Positions 7,490 through 15,636 of a DNA stretch of 36,882 nucleotides are shown one piece after another; position 1 is the first letter of the stretch, and every line of letters begins with the position of its first letter. Source of the stretch: Pseudomonadota bacterium (GTDB taxonomy: Bacteria > Pseudomonadota > Gammaproteobacteria > Burkholderiales > Casimicrobiaceae); the NCBI GenBank assembly GCA_018241785.1, contig JAFEDF010000042.1:1-36882 (forward strand). The letters are read 5' to 3'. The translations under genes and the position numbers were made by a program. Under the pieces are notes generated by a model, which was not told where the DNA came from, made no database searches, and worked only from the letters and a program-made list of their open reading frames with translations.

Positions 7490-8124
7490 TCCCGCTTTCG
7501 ACCTGGCTCCTCTTCTGCGTCGCGGCAGTCGCGCTCGCCGTCACGCCGGGGCCGAACATGCTCTACCTCGTCTCGCGCACGCTCGTGCAGGGCCGCCGGG
7601 CGGGCATCGTGTCGCTCGCCGGTACGGCAAGCGGGATGCTGGCGCACATTCTCGCGGCCGCGCTCGGGTTGTCGGCGATCCTCGCCGCGGTGCCGGTCGC
7701 CTTCGACGCCGTGCGCATCGCCGGCGCTGCGTACCTGCTGTGGATCGCGTGGCGGATGTGGCGCGAGCCGGCCGCCGGCCAGGCGGGCACGTTGCCGCCG
7801 TTCCCCACGTCGAAGCTCTACCGCAGCGGTGCGCTCACCAGCATCCTCAATCCCAAGGTCGCCCTGTTCCAGCTCGCGCTCTTTCCGCAGTTCGTCGATC
7901 CGGCGCACGGCAGCGTGCTCGCGCAGAGCCTCGTTCTCGGCGCGACCCAACTCGTGATCGTCGTCGTGTTCGATGGATGCTGCGTGCTCGCCGCGGGAAC
8001 GCTGCGCCGGTTCTTCAGCGGAAGGCCGGGCTTCGGACGCTGGTCGAAGCGCGCGCTCGCCGGAGTGTTCGCAGCACTCGCTCTACGCCTCGCGCTGATC
8101 GGGTCGATCGGCTCGGAACCCTGA
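7486..8124 (+). CDS. LysE/RhtB-family exporter
   Basis: A 212-residue inner-membrane protein with about six hydrophobic segments. The family signature lies near the N-terminus (VTPGPNMLYLVSRTLVQGRRAG), and a second conserved stretch reads LNPKVALFQLALFPQFV. LysE/RhtB proteins export amino acids and related compounds. The start overlaps the sulfotransferase stop (ATGA), suggesting a sulfotransferase-exporter pair, or simply export of excess branched-chain amino acid. Substrate not determinable. A 62-bp gap without a strong Shine-Dalgarno separates it from the next gene. Confidence 0.9.
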   Translation: MIPLSTWLLFCVAAVALAVTPGPNMLYLVSRTLVQGRRAGIVSLAGTASGMLAHILAAALGLSAILAAVPVAFDAVRIAGAAYLLWIAWRMWREPAAGQAGTLPPFPTSKLYRSGALTSILNPKVALFQLALFPQFVDPAHGSVLAQSLVLGATQLVIVVVFDGCCVLAAGTLRRFFSGRPGFGRWSKRALAGVFAALALRLALIGSIGSEP

Positions 8125-8186
8125 CCCGCGCGCGTGCTGCGGCCCGCCACAGCCGATCCCCTGTCCCCAGTCACCTCCCGAGCGCG

Positions 8187-9320
8187 ATGCTCCTCAACGA
8201 CGAACAGCGCCAGATCCGCGACACGCTGCGAAGCTTCGCCCGCGAGCACCTCGCACCCCACGCGGCGCAATGGGACCGCGAGCATCGCTTTCCGCGCGAG
8301 GCGCTTGCCATGCTGGGCGAACTCGGCGTCATGGGGGCGGTGGTACCCGAGGAGTTCGGCGGCGCCGGGCTCGACTACCTCACGCTCGCCGTCGCGCTCG
8401 AGGAGATCGCCGCCGGCGACGGCGCGACGTCGACGATTGTCGCCGTGCAGAACTCGGTCGTATGCGGGCCGCTCGCGGGGTTCGGCAGCGAAGCGCAGAA
8501 GCGGCGCTGGCTGACCCCGCTCGCGCGAGGCGAGCTCCTCGGCTGCTTCTGCCTCACCGAGCCGCACACCGGCTCGGACGCCGCGTCGATCGCCACACGC
8601 GCCGGGCGGAGCGGTACGGGCTGGATGCTGAACGGCGTCAAGCAGTTCATCACCACCGGGGCGAACGCCGACGTCGCCGTGGTGTTCGCGGTCACCGACC
8701 GCAGTGCGGGCAAGCACGGCATCTCGGCGTTCGTCGTCGACACGAAATCGCCGGGCTATAACGTCACCCGGATCGAGGAGAAACTCGGGCAGCGCGCGTC
8801 CGACACCGCTCAGATCACCTTCGAGCGCTGCGAGATCGGCGGCGACTGCCTGCTCGGGCGCGAGGGCGATGGCTACCGGATCGCGCTCGCCAATCTCGAG
8901 GCGGGGCGCATCGGCATCGCCGCGCAGGCGGTGGGCATGGCGCGCGCGGCGCTCGAAGCGGCCCTCGCCTATGCGCGGGAGAGGACCGCGTTCGGCCAGC
9001 CGATCGCGCAGCACCAGGCAGTAGCCTTCAGGCTCGCCGACATGGCGACCGAGGTCGAGGTTGCGCGGCAGATGGTGTGGCACGCGGCGAGCCTCAGGGA
9101 CGCCGGCCTGCCGTGCCTCAAGGAGGCGTCGATGGCGAAGCTCTTCGCAACCGAGATGGCCGAGCGCGTCGCTTCGGCGGCGCTGCAGGTTCACGGCGGC
9201 TACGGCTACGTCACCGACTTCCCGGTCGAACGGATCTATCGCGACGTTCGCGTGTGCCAGATCTACGAGGGAACGAGCGATATCCAGCGGCTCGTCATCG
9301 GCCGTGCGATCGCCGGATGA
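8187..9320 (+). CDS. Acyl-CoA dehydrogenase (short/branched-chain type)
   Basis: A 377-residue FAD-dependent acyl-CoA dehydrogenase. Signatures: CFCLTEPHTGSDAAS in the middle, QVHGGYGYVTDFPVERIYRD near the C-terminus, and catalytic E361 in IYEGTSDIQR, the position used by short-chain, medium-chain and 2-methyl-branched-chain enzymes. It is therefore not a second isovaleryl-CoA dehydrogenase. Likely substrates are 2-methylbutyryl-CoA, isobutyryl-CoA or butyryl-CoA. The gene overlaps the MaoC-type hydratase by 4 bp, so the pair may oxidise and hydrate one acyl-CoA in turn. Confidence 0.93.
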   Translation: MLLNDEQRQIRDTLRSFAREHLAPHAAQWDREHRFPREALAMLGELGVMGAVVPEEFGGAGLDYLTLAVALEEIAAGDGATSTIVAVQNSVVCGPLAGFGSEAQKRRWLTPLARGELLGCFCLTEPHTGSDAASIATRAGRSGTGWMLNGVKQFITTGANADVAVVFAVTDRSAGKHGISAFVVDTKSPGYNVTRIEEKLGQRASDTAQITFERCEIGGDCLLGREGDGYRIALANLEAGRIGIAAQAVGMARAALEAALAYARERTAFGQPIAQHQAVAFRLADMATEVEVARQMVWHAASLRDAGLPCLKEASMAKLFATEMAERVASAALQVHGGYGYVTDFPVERIYRDVRVCQIYEGTSDIQRLVIGRAIAG

Positions 9321-9829
9321 AGCGCGCGGCGAATCGCAGCGGTGAACCCGGCGGAGCGCCCGATGCCGGCAGGGCGGACGCCGGCCCATCCGGCGGCGGC
9401 AGGCGCGCGTTCCCGCCCCCGTTCAGCGTCGGGCAGCGCTTCGCCCGTCGCGCGACCTTCGACGCCGATTCGATCAGCCGCTTCGCCAGCGCCTGCGGCG
9501 ACGGCAATCCGCTGCACCACGACGAGGCGGCCGCGAACGCCGGCCCGTTCGGCGGGCTGATCGCGAGCGGACCCCACGTCGCGGGACTGATGATGGGACT
9601 CGACGCAACGTCGCTGTCGCAGGGCCACGTGGCGCTCGGGCTCGGCTTCACGTTCCGCTTCGCGAGGGCCATCCCCGCCGGCGCCACGCTGACGCTCGAA
9701 TGGACCGTCACTGCGGTACAGTGGAAGCCTTCGCTCGACGGGTACGTCGTCGGCGTCGCCGGCCGGGCGGTCGACGACGCGGGCTGCGAATACGTGACGG
9801 CGACCGGCAGCAACCTGATTCGCGATTGA
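9317..9829 (+). CDS. MaoC-family (R)-enoyl-CoA hydratase-like protein
   Basis: A 170-residue hotdog-fold protein. The MaoC hydratase motif is seen as GDGNPLHHDEAAA, with D62 and H67 as the catalytic pair. Family members hydrate 2-enoyl-CoA to (R)-3-hydroxyacyl-CoA, in some bacteria supplying PHA synthase. The first 33 or so residues are Gly/Ala/Arg-rich and disordered-looking; the overlap ATGA with the dehydrogenase stop supports the start at 9317, but a later start cannot be excluded. Position directly after an acyl-CoA dehydrogenase fits hydration of that enzyme's product. Confidence 0.87.
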   Translation: MKRAANRSGEPGGAPDAGRADAGPSGGGRRAFPPPFSVGQRFARRATFDADSISRFASACGDGNPLHHDEAAANAGPFGGLIASGPHVAGLMMGLDATSLSQGHVALGLGFTFRFARAIPAGATLTLEWTVTAVQWKPSLDGYVVGVAGRAVDDAGCEYVTATGSNLIRD

Positions 9830-9853
9830 CCGCAAGGGGACGCACGAGCCGCC

Positions 9854-10459
9854 ATGGACAGCAACGGAGACGTCGACTTCCATTTCGATTTCTCGTCGCC
9901 GTACGGTTATCTCGGCTCGGAACTCGTCGAGGGCCTTGCGGCGCGGCACGGGCGGCGCGTTCGCTGGCGGCCGATGCTCCTCGGCGTCGTGTTCAAGTCG
10001 ACCGGAGCCGTTCCCCTGACGTCGGTGCCGGTCAAGGGTGACTACAGCCGCCGCGACTTCGCGCGCAGTGCACGCTTCCACGGCGTACCGTTTGCGATGC
10101 CGTCGAGGTTTCCGATCCCGACCCAGGCTGCCGCGCGGATCGTCCTCTGGCAGCGCGATCGCGGAAGCGACCCGGCGCCGGTCGTGCACGCGCTCTATCG
10201 CGCCTACTTCCGCGACGGCCGCGACATCTCGAGCCCGGACGTCGCTGCCGACGTCGCGGCCGAGAGCGGGCTCGCCCGCGCGGAGGCGCGCGCCGCAGTC
10301 GACGACGCTGCGGTGAAGGAGGCGCTGAAGCGCGAGAACGACGCCGCACTCGCGGCAGGCGTGTTCGGCTCGCCTTTCGTGTTCGTCGGCGGCGAGCCGT
10401 TCTGGGGCGTCGACCGGTTCGAGCAGGTCGAGCGCTGGCTCGCCCGCGGGGGATTCTGA
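9854..10459 (+). CDS. DsbA-fold 2-hydroxychromene-2-carboxylate isomerase-like protein
   Basis: A 201-residue thioredoxin/GST-kappa-fold protein. The HCCA-isomerase signature DFSSPYGYL is at residues 12-20, with a Ser where DsbA has its catalytic Cys pair, and [20 protein letters not shown] near the C-terminus. Known members isomerise 2-hydroxychromene-2-carboxylate with glutathione in naphthalene degradation, but most homologues are annotated by similarity only. No aromatic-degradation gene is seen here, so the true substrate is probably different. It lies 24 bp after the MaoC gene and 10 bp before liuB, clearly within the operon. Confidence 0.87.
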   Translation: MDSNGDVDFHFDFSSPYGYLGSELVEGLAARHGRRVRWRPMLLGVVFKSTGAVPLTSVPVKGDYSRRDFARSARFHGVPFAMPSRFPIPTQAAARIVLWQRDRGSDPAPVVHALYRAYFRDGRDISSPDVAADVAAESGLARAEARAAVDDAAVKEALKRENDAALAAGVFGSPFVFVGGEPFWGVDRFEQVERWLARGGF

Positions 10460-10469
10460 GGATCGCCTC

Positions 10470-12077
10470 GTGACGGTGATCGAATCGAGGCTCTCGTCGC
10501 GCGACCCTGCGTTCGCCGTCAACCGCGACGCAATGGCCTCGCTCGTCGAAGACCTGCGTTCGAAGGTCGCCGTGATCGAGCGGGGCGGCGGCGAGTCGGC
10601 GCGCGCGCGCCACCTCGCTCGCGGCAAGCTCTTGCCGCGCGAGCGCGTGCGCTGCCTGCTCGATCCGGGCAGCCCGTTCCTCGAGCTGTCGCAGCTCGCC
10701 GCGTGGGACATGTACGACGACAACATCGCGTCGGCGGGCATCATCACCGGGATCGGGCGCGTCGCCGGACGCGAATGCGTCGTCGTCTGCAACGACGCGA
10801 CGGTGAAGGGCGGCACCTATTTCCCGATGACCGTCAAGAAGCACCTGCGCGCGCAGGAGATCGCCCGCGAGAACGGCCTGCCGTGCATCTACCTCGTCGA
10901 CTCGGGCGGGGCGAACCTCCCGAACCACACCGAGGTCTTTCCCGACCGTGACCATTTCGGGCGCATCTTCTACAACCAGGCGACGCTGTCGGCCGAGGGC
11001 ATCGCGCAGATCGCCGTCGTGATGGGCTCGTGCACGGCGGGGGGCGCCTACGTTCCGGCGATGTCGGACGAGTCGATCATCGTGCGCGGGGAGGGAACGA
11101 TCTTTCTCGGCGGCCCGCCGCTCGTCAAGGCTGCCACCGGCGAGATCGTTTCCGCCGAGGAGCTCGGCGGCGCCGACGTGCATACGCGCGTTTCGGGAGT
11201 CGCCGATCACTTCGCGCAGAACGATCACCACGCGCTTGCGATCGCGCGCCGGATCGTCGCCAACCTCAACCGAAGGAAGAACACAGCGCTCGACGTCGCG
11301 GAGCCGGCGCCGCCGCGCTACCCGGCCGAGGAGCTCTACGGAGTCATCAACGCCGACATCCGCAAGCCCTACGACGTCCGCGAGGTGATCGCGCGCATCG
11401 TCGACGATTCGGCCCTCGACGAATTCAAGGCGCGCTACGGGACCACGCTCGTCACCGGGTTCGCGCGTCTGCACGGCTACCCGGTCGGCGTCGTCGCCAA
11501 CAACGGCGTGCTGTTCTCCGAGTCGGCGCAGAAGGGCGCGCACTTCATCGAGCTCTGCTGCCAGCGCGGCATACCGCTCGTGTTCCTGCAGAACATCACC
11601 GGGTTCATGGTCGGCAGGAAGTACGAGGCCGGCGGCATCGCGAAGGACGGCGCCAAGATGGTCACCGCGGTGTCGTGCGCCGCAGTGCCGAAGTTCACCG
11701 TCATCATCGGCGGCAGCTACGGCGCGGGCAACTACGGGATGTGCGGCAGGGCGTTCAACCCGCGCTTCCTCTGGATGTGGCCGAATGCGAGGATCTCGGT
11801 GATGGGCGGCGAGCAGGCCGCGACGGTGCTCGCCACGGTGAAGCGCGACGCGATCGAGGCGCGCGGCGGAAGCTGGAGTGCCGGCGACGAGGAAGCGTTC
11901 AAGGCGCCGATCCGCGCACAGTACGAGCACGAAGGTCACCCCTATTACGCGAGCGCGCGGCTGTGGGACGACGGCGTCATCGACCCCGCCGACACGCGGC
12001 GCGTGCTGGCGCTCGCGATCTCGGCTGCGCAGAATCGCCCGGTCGGGCCGACTCGCTTCGGCGTGTTCCGGATGTGA
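10470..12077 (+). CDS. liuB: Methylcrotonyl-CoA carboxylase carboxyltransferase (beta) subunit LiuB
   Basis: The carboxyltransferase half of biotin-dependent 3-methylcrotonyl-CoA carboxylase, which makes 3-methylglutaconyl-CoA. It has 535 residues, the typical length for this subunit. Two crotonase-like halves are seen: acyl-CoA-binding segments around [19 protein letters not shown] in the first, and [21 protein letters not shown] plus [20 protein letters not shown] in the second. The start is GTG 10470, 10 bp after the previous stop; a GTG at 10476 is an alternative. It pairs with the biotin carboxylase subunit at 13576. The whole-length match to the MccB family makes confusion with propionyl-CoA carboxylase unlikely. 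Confidence 0.96.
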   Translation: MTVIESRLSSRDPAFAVNRDAMASLVEDLRSKVAVIERGGGESARARHLARGKLLPRERVRCLLDPGSPFLELSQLAAWDMYDDNIASAGIITGIGRVAGRECVVVCNDATVKGGTYFPMTVKKHLRAQEIARENGLPCIYLVDSGGANLPNHTEVFPDRDHFGRIFYNQATLSAEGIAQIAVVMGSCTAGGAYVPAMSDESIIVRGEGTIFLGGPPLVKAATGEIVSAEELGGADVHTRVSGVADHFAQNDHHALAIARRIVANLNRRKNTALDVAEPAPPRYPAEELYGVINADIRKPYDVREVIARIVDDSALDEFKARYGTTLVTGFARLHGYPVGVVANNGVLFSESAQKGAHFIELCCQRGIPLVFLQNITGFMVGRKYEAGGIAKDGAKMVTAVSCAAVPKFTVIIGGSYGAGNYGMCGRAFNPRFLWMWPNARISVMGGEQAATVLATVKRDAIEARGGSWSAGDEEAFKAPIRAQYEHEGHPYYASARLWDDGVIDPADTRRVLALAISAAQNRPVGPTRFGVFRM

Positions 12078-12085
12078 GCGCGGCG

Positions 12086-12154
12086 ATGAAGATGCCGATG
12101 AACGCAGCAACCGGCACGCCGCGCCGCCGGCCGCGCGCGGCGGCGGCGCGATGA
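12086..12154 (+). other. Possible 22-codon coupling ORF before liuC
   Basis: The 73-bp gap between liuB and liuC holds a small ORF (ATG 12086, 22 codons, starting MKMPMNAATG and ending RAAAAR). Its TGA overlaps the liuC ATG in the ATGA arrangement used elsewhere in this operon. Codons 12 to 22 lie in a GC-rich inverted repeat. It may be a translational coupler or chance; no homology is recognisable. No clear Shine-Dalgarno precedes it. Confidence 0.25.
12121..12149 (+). promoter_or_regulatory. GC-rich hairpin just before the liuC start
   Basis: GCGCCGCCG (12121-12129) is perfectly complementary to 12141-12149, giving a 9-bp all-GC stem with an 11-base loop that ends one base before the liuC ATG. 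In mRNA this would hide the region where a ribosome-binding site should be; none is otherwise seen. It could tune liuC translation relative to liuB, or protect an mRNA processing end. Confidence 0.4.
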
Positions 12155-12942
12155 GCGAGTCGTGCACGCTGGACGTGGCAGACGGCGTCGCGACGCTGAG
12201 CCTCGCGCGGCCCGAAGTCCACAACGCGTTCGACGAGACGCTGATCGCGAAGCTTGCGGCACACCTCGCGGAACTCGATGCGGATCCCGGCGTGCGCGTC
12301 GTCGTGCTCGCGGGCCAGGGCAGGAGCTTCTGCGCCGGCGCCGATCTCGGCTGGATGCGCCGAATGGCGGCATTCGGTCGTACCGAGAATCTCGCCGACG
12401 CGCAAGCGCTCGCCGCGATGCTGCGTGCGCTCGCCACGCTCGCGAAGCCGACGATCGCACGCGTCCACGGCGCGGCGTTCGGCGGTGGTGTCGGGCTCGT
12501 CGCCGCCTGCGACATCGCGGTCGGCGCCGACACCGCGCAATTTGCGCTGTCCGAAGCCCGGCTCGGGCTCATTCCCGCGACGATTTCGCCCTACGTGATC
12601 GAAGCGATCGGCGCGCGCGCCGCACGACGGTATTTCCTCACCGCCGAGCGCTTCACGGCGGCCGAGGCGCAGCGGATCGGCCTCCTGCACGAGGCCGTTG
12701 CAGCCGATGCGCTTGATGCGCGGATTGCGGCGATCGTCGCGCTGCTCGTGGAGGCGGGGCCCGCCGCGCAGCGCGAATCGAAGCGGCTCGTCCGCGACGT
12801 CGCGGGACGGCCGGTCGATGCCGGGGTGATCGCCACGACCGCGGAGCGGATCGCCGACGTCCGCGCATCAAGCGAGGGGCGCGAAGGCGTCGCCGCGTTC
12901 CTCGCAAGGCGCAGGCCTGAGTGGATCGCGAGCCGGGAGTGA
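12151..12942 (+). CDS. liuC: 3-methylglutaconyl-CoA hydratase LiuC (enoyl-CoA hydratase family)
   Basis: Crotonase-superfamily enzyme of 263 residues, predicted to hydrate 3-methylglutaconyl-CoA to HMG-CoA. Oxyanion-hole segments are visible: SFCAGADLGWMRRM (the AGADL motif) and HGAAFGGGVGLVAACDIAVG. The SEARLGLIPATISPYVIEAIG segment carries the acidic active-site region and the usual LiuC-like IPATISPYV. Function is assigned by position between the two carboxylase subunit genes as well as by sequence; a geranyl-type (Atu) hydratase is the nearest alternative. The start is set at ATG 12151, directly after the hairpin; the C-terminus ends 4 bp before the DUF4126 gene. Confidence 0.92.
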   Translation: MSESCTLDVADGVATLSLARPEVHNAFDETLIAKLAAHLAELDADPGVRVVVLAGQGRSFCAGADLGWMRRMAAFGRTENLADAQALAAMLRALATLAKPTIARVHGAAFGGGVGLVAACDIAVGADTAQFALSEARLGLIPATISPYVIEAIGARAARRYFLTAERFTAAEAQRIGLLHEAVAADALDARIAAIVALLVEAGPAAQRESKRLVRDVAGRPVDAGVIATTAERIADVRASSEGREGVAAFLARRRPEWIASRE

Positions 12943-12946
12943 TTCG

Positions 12947-13579
12947 ATGCACGCTTGGGCGCAGCTCGACACCTGGCAATTGATGACGATCGCGGCCGCG
13001 CTCGGCTTCGCGAGCGGGCTGCGCCTCTACGCGGTGCTGTTCATCGTCGGTGCCGCCGGCTCGCTCGGCTGGGTGCCGCTGCCGCCGGGCCTCGAGGTGC
13101 TCGCGCACCCGCTCGTGCTCGCCGCGTCGGGATTCATGTGTGCGGTCGAGTTCTTCGCCGACAAGATCCCCGCGGTCGACACGCTGTGGGACGCGATCCA
13201 CACGCTGATCCGCATCCCGGCTGGTGCCGCGCTTGCCGCGGGCGTGTTCGGCGACCAATCGCCTGCGGCGCTGACGCTCGCCGCGGCGATCCTCGGCGGC
13301 ACCCTCGCCGCCGGGAGTCATCTCACGAAGTCGGGCAGCCGGGCCGTCGTCAATACGTCGCCCGAACCCTTCACCAACTGGGCGGCGTCGTTCACCGAGG
13401 ACGTGGCCGTCGGCGGCCTCCTGTGGCTCGCCTTCGCGCATCCGGCGGCGGCGCTCGCCGCGCTCGCGGTGCTCGTGGCACTCGTGATCTGGCTGCTTCC
13501 GAAGATCTGGCGCACGCTGCGGCGCATGTTCGCCCGCATCGCCGGCTGGTTCGGCGTGGCGCGGCCCGCGCGTCCATGA
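12947..13579 (+). CDS. DUF4126 integral membrane protein
   Basis: A 210-residue hydrophobic protein with about five to six membrane segments and a basic tail (KIWRTLRRMFARIAGWFG). The N-terminal region GFASGLRLYAVLFIVGAAGSLGW and the central segments around VEFFADKIPAVDTLWD and GSHLTKSGSRAVVNTSPEPFTNW match the DUF4126 family as I know it. The polar stretch between helices 4 and 5 (THLTKSG-like, NTSPEP) may be a substrate or ion site. Function unknown. It has a GGAG about 8 bp before the ATG, starts 4 bp after liuC, and its stop overlaps liuD's start, so it is made together with the carboxylase subunit. A role in transport or membrane housekeeping for the pathway is only a guess. Confidence 0.85.
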   Translation: MHAWAQLDTWQLMTIAAALGFASGLRLYAVLFIVGAAGSLGWVPLPPGLEVLAHPLVLAASGFMCAVEFFADKIPAVDTLWDAIHTLIRIPAGAALAAGVFGDQSPAALTLAAAILGGTLAAGSHLTKSGSRAVVNTSPEPFTNWAASFTEDVAVGGLLWLAFAHPAAALAALAVLVALVIWLLPKIWRTLRRMFARIAGWFGVARPARP

Positions 13580-15636
13580 GCATGTTCGATCGGATCCTGA
13601 TCGCCAACCGCGGCGAGATCGCCTGCCGCGTCGCGCGCACGGCGCGCCGGATGGGCGTGGCGACGGTCGCCGTGTACAGCGACGCCGACCGCGACGCCCT
13701 CCACGTCGAATCATGCGACGAGGCCGTTCGCATCGGCCCGCCGCCGCCGCGCGAGAGCTACCTCAACGGCGAAGCGATCATCGCCGCCGCGCTCGCGGCG
13801 CGCGCGAAGGCGATCCATCCCGGCTACGGCTTCCTGTCCGAGAACGGGGCGTTCGCGGCGGCCTGCGCACACGCGGGGATCGTCTTCATCGGCCCGCCGC
13901 CGGCGGCGATCGCCGCGATGGGTTCGAAGTCGGAGGCGAAGACGATCATGTCGCGCGCAGGCGTCGCCGTGGTTCCCGGCTACCTTGGAGAGGACCAGGA
14001 CCCGGCGAGGCTCGCGCGCGAGGCCGCAGCGATCGGCTGGCCGGTGCTGATCAAGGCGACGGCGGGCGGTGGCGGCAAGGGGATGAAGGTCGCCGCGAGC
14101 GCAGGCGAGTTCGCCCAGGCGCTCGCATCGGCGAAGCGCGAGGCGAGCGCGTCGTTCGGCGACGATCGCGTGCTCCTCGAGCGCTATCTCAGCTCCCCCC
14201 GCCACATCGAGATCCAGGTGTTCGCCGATGCGCAGGGCAACGCCGTGTATCTGTTCGAGCGCGACTGCTCGGTGCAGCGCAGGCACCAGAAGGTGATCGA
14301 GGAGGCGCCCGCGCCGGGGCTCGACCCGGCGAGGCGCCGGTCGATGGGCGAGGCGGCCGTCGCCGCGGCGAAGGCGATCGGGTACGTCGGCGCGGGAACG
14401 GTCGAGTTCATCGCCGAGCAGGACGGCACCTTCTACTTCATGGAGATGAACACGCGGCTGCAGGTCGAGCACCCGGTGACCGAGATGATCACCGGGCTCG
14501 ATCTCGTCGAGTGGCAGCTTCGCGTGGCGGCGGGCGAGCGCCTGCCGCGTCGCCAGGACGAGCTCGCCCATCACGGCCACGCGATCGAGGCGCGCATCTA
14601 CGCCGAGGATCCCGAACGCGGTTTCCTGCCGTCGATCGGCCGCGTCGCGCATTGGCGGATGCCCGCAGGCAGCTCGCGCGTGCGCGTCGACACCGGCTTT
14701 CGTGCCGGCGACACCGTGACGCCTTTCTACGATCCGATGCTCGCCAAGGTGATCGCGTGGGGTGAGGACCGCGATCGGGCCCGCCAGCGCCTCCTCGCTG
14801 CGCTCGACGGCTGCGAGGTCGTCGGTGTCGCCACCAACACCGGCTTTCTCGAGCGCGTGATCGGCCACGCCGCTTTCGCGTCGGCCCGCCTCGACACCGG
14901 ACTCATCGACGCCCATCGCGACGCGCTGCTGCCGCCACCGGCCCCCGCATCGCCGCAGGTGCTGATCGCGGCGGCGGTGGGCGAGTTCGTGCGTATCCGC
15001 AACGAAATCCGCGGCACGCCTCGCGTAGCGCCGGCCGAGCCGGCCGGGACCGATCGCTGGTCGCCGTGGAACACGGTCGACGCGTGGTGGAACGCAAGCG
15101 CAATGCACCACCTCGCGTTCCGCTTTGCCGACGCGCTCGGCGTGCACGAGTGCCGCATTCGCCCGCGCGGCGACGGCTGCGCGGCGATCGAGGTCGACGC
15201 TGCACCCGCAGCCGACGTGCGCTTCGAGGAGCGTGCCGGGCGCCTGCGGATCGATGTCGCCGGCGATGCCTTCGATGCGACGGTCGTCGCCGACGGCGAG
15301 GTACGCGCCGTGCATGCGAAGGGGGCGCGGACCCGGCTGCGCAACGTCGATCCGCTGGCGCAGGCCGGTATCGTCGAGGAGCACGGCGGCCGGTTGACGG
15401 CACCGATGGCGGGCACGGTCGTCGCCGTGCTCGTGAAGCCGGGCGACGCGGTCGCGAAAGGGGCTCCCCTCATCGTGCTCGAGGCGATGAAGATGGAGCA
15501 CACGATCGCCGCACCGGCGGTGGGGCGCGTCGTTGCCGTTCATTTCGGCGTCGGAGACCGCGTCGGCGACGGCGCGAGCCTGGTCGAGCTCGACGGAGAG
15601 CCGCCGGCGGCGCCGCAGGCGGGGACGGGGCGGTGA
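13576..15636 (+). CDS. liuD: Methylcrotonyl-CoA carboxylase biotin-containing (alpha) subunit LiuD
   Basis: The 686-residue biotin carboxylase/biotin carrier subunit; it carboxylates its own biotin with ATP and bicarbonate and passes the carboxyl group to LiuB. Domain order: biotin carboxylase N-domain (FDRILIANRGEIACRVARTA, residues 4-23), ATP-grasp with the glycine loop AGGGGKGM (163-170) and EMNTRLQVEHP (290-300), then the BT/middle domain, then the biotinyl domain with K639 in EAMKMEH. ATG 13576 overlaps the DUF4126 stop (ATGA). A small Ala/Pro extension follows the biotinyl domain. The stop overlaps liuE's GTG start. Confidence 0.96.
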   Translation: MSMFDRILIANRGEIACRVARTARRMGVATVAVYSDADRDALHVESCDEAVRIGPPPPRESYLNGEAIIAAALAARAKAIHPGYGFLSENGAFAAACAHAGIVFIGPPPAAIAAMGSKSEAKTIMSRAGVAVVPGYLGEDQDPARLAREAAAIGWPVLIKATAGGGGKGMKVAASAGEFAQALASAKREASASFGDDRVLLERYLSSPRHIEIQVFADAQGNAVYLFERDCSVQRRHQKVIEEAPAPGLDPARRRSMGEAAVAAAKAIGYVGAGTVEFIAEQDGTFYFMEMNTRLQVEHPVTEMITGLDLVEWQLRVAAGERLPRRQDELAHHGHAIEARIYAEDPERGFLPSIGRVAHWRMPAGSSRVRVDTGFRAGDTVTPFYDPMLAKVIAWGEDRDRARQRLLAALDGCEVVGVATNTGFLERVIGHAAFASARLDTGLIDAHRDALLPPPAPASPQVLIAAAVGEFVRIRNEIRGTPRVAPAEPAGTDRWSPWNTVDAWWNASAMHHLAFRFADALGVHECRIRPRGDGCAAIEVDAAPAADVRFEERAGRLRIDVAGDAFDATVVADGEVRAVHAKGARTRLRNVDPLAQAGIVEEHGGRLTAPMAGTVVAVLVKPGDAVAKGAPLIVLEAMKMEHTIAAPAVGRVVAVHFGVGDRVGDGASLVELDGEPPAAPQAGTGR

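Noticed and set aside
10032..12572. Long minus-strand ORF opposite liuB and liuC
   Set aside because: Low-complexity translation without motifs; liuB and liuC on the plus strand match known families over their full length.
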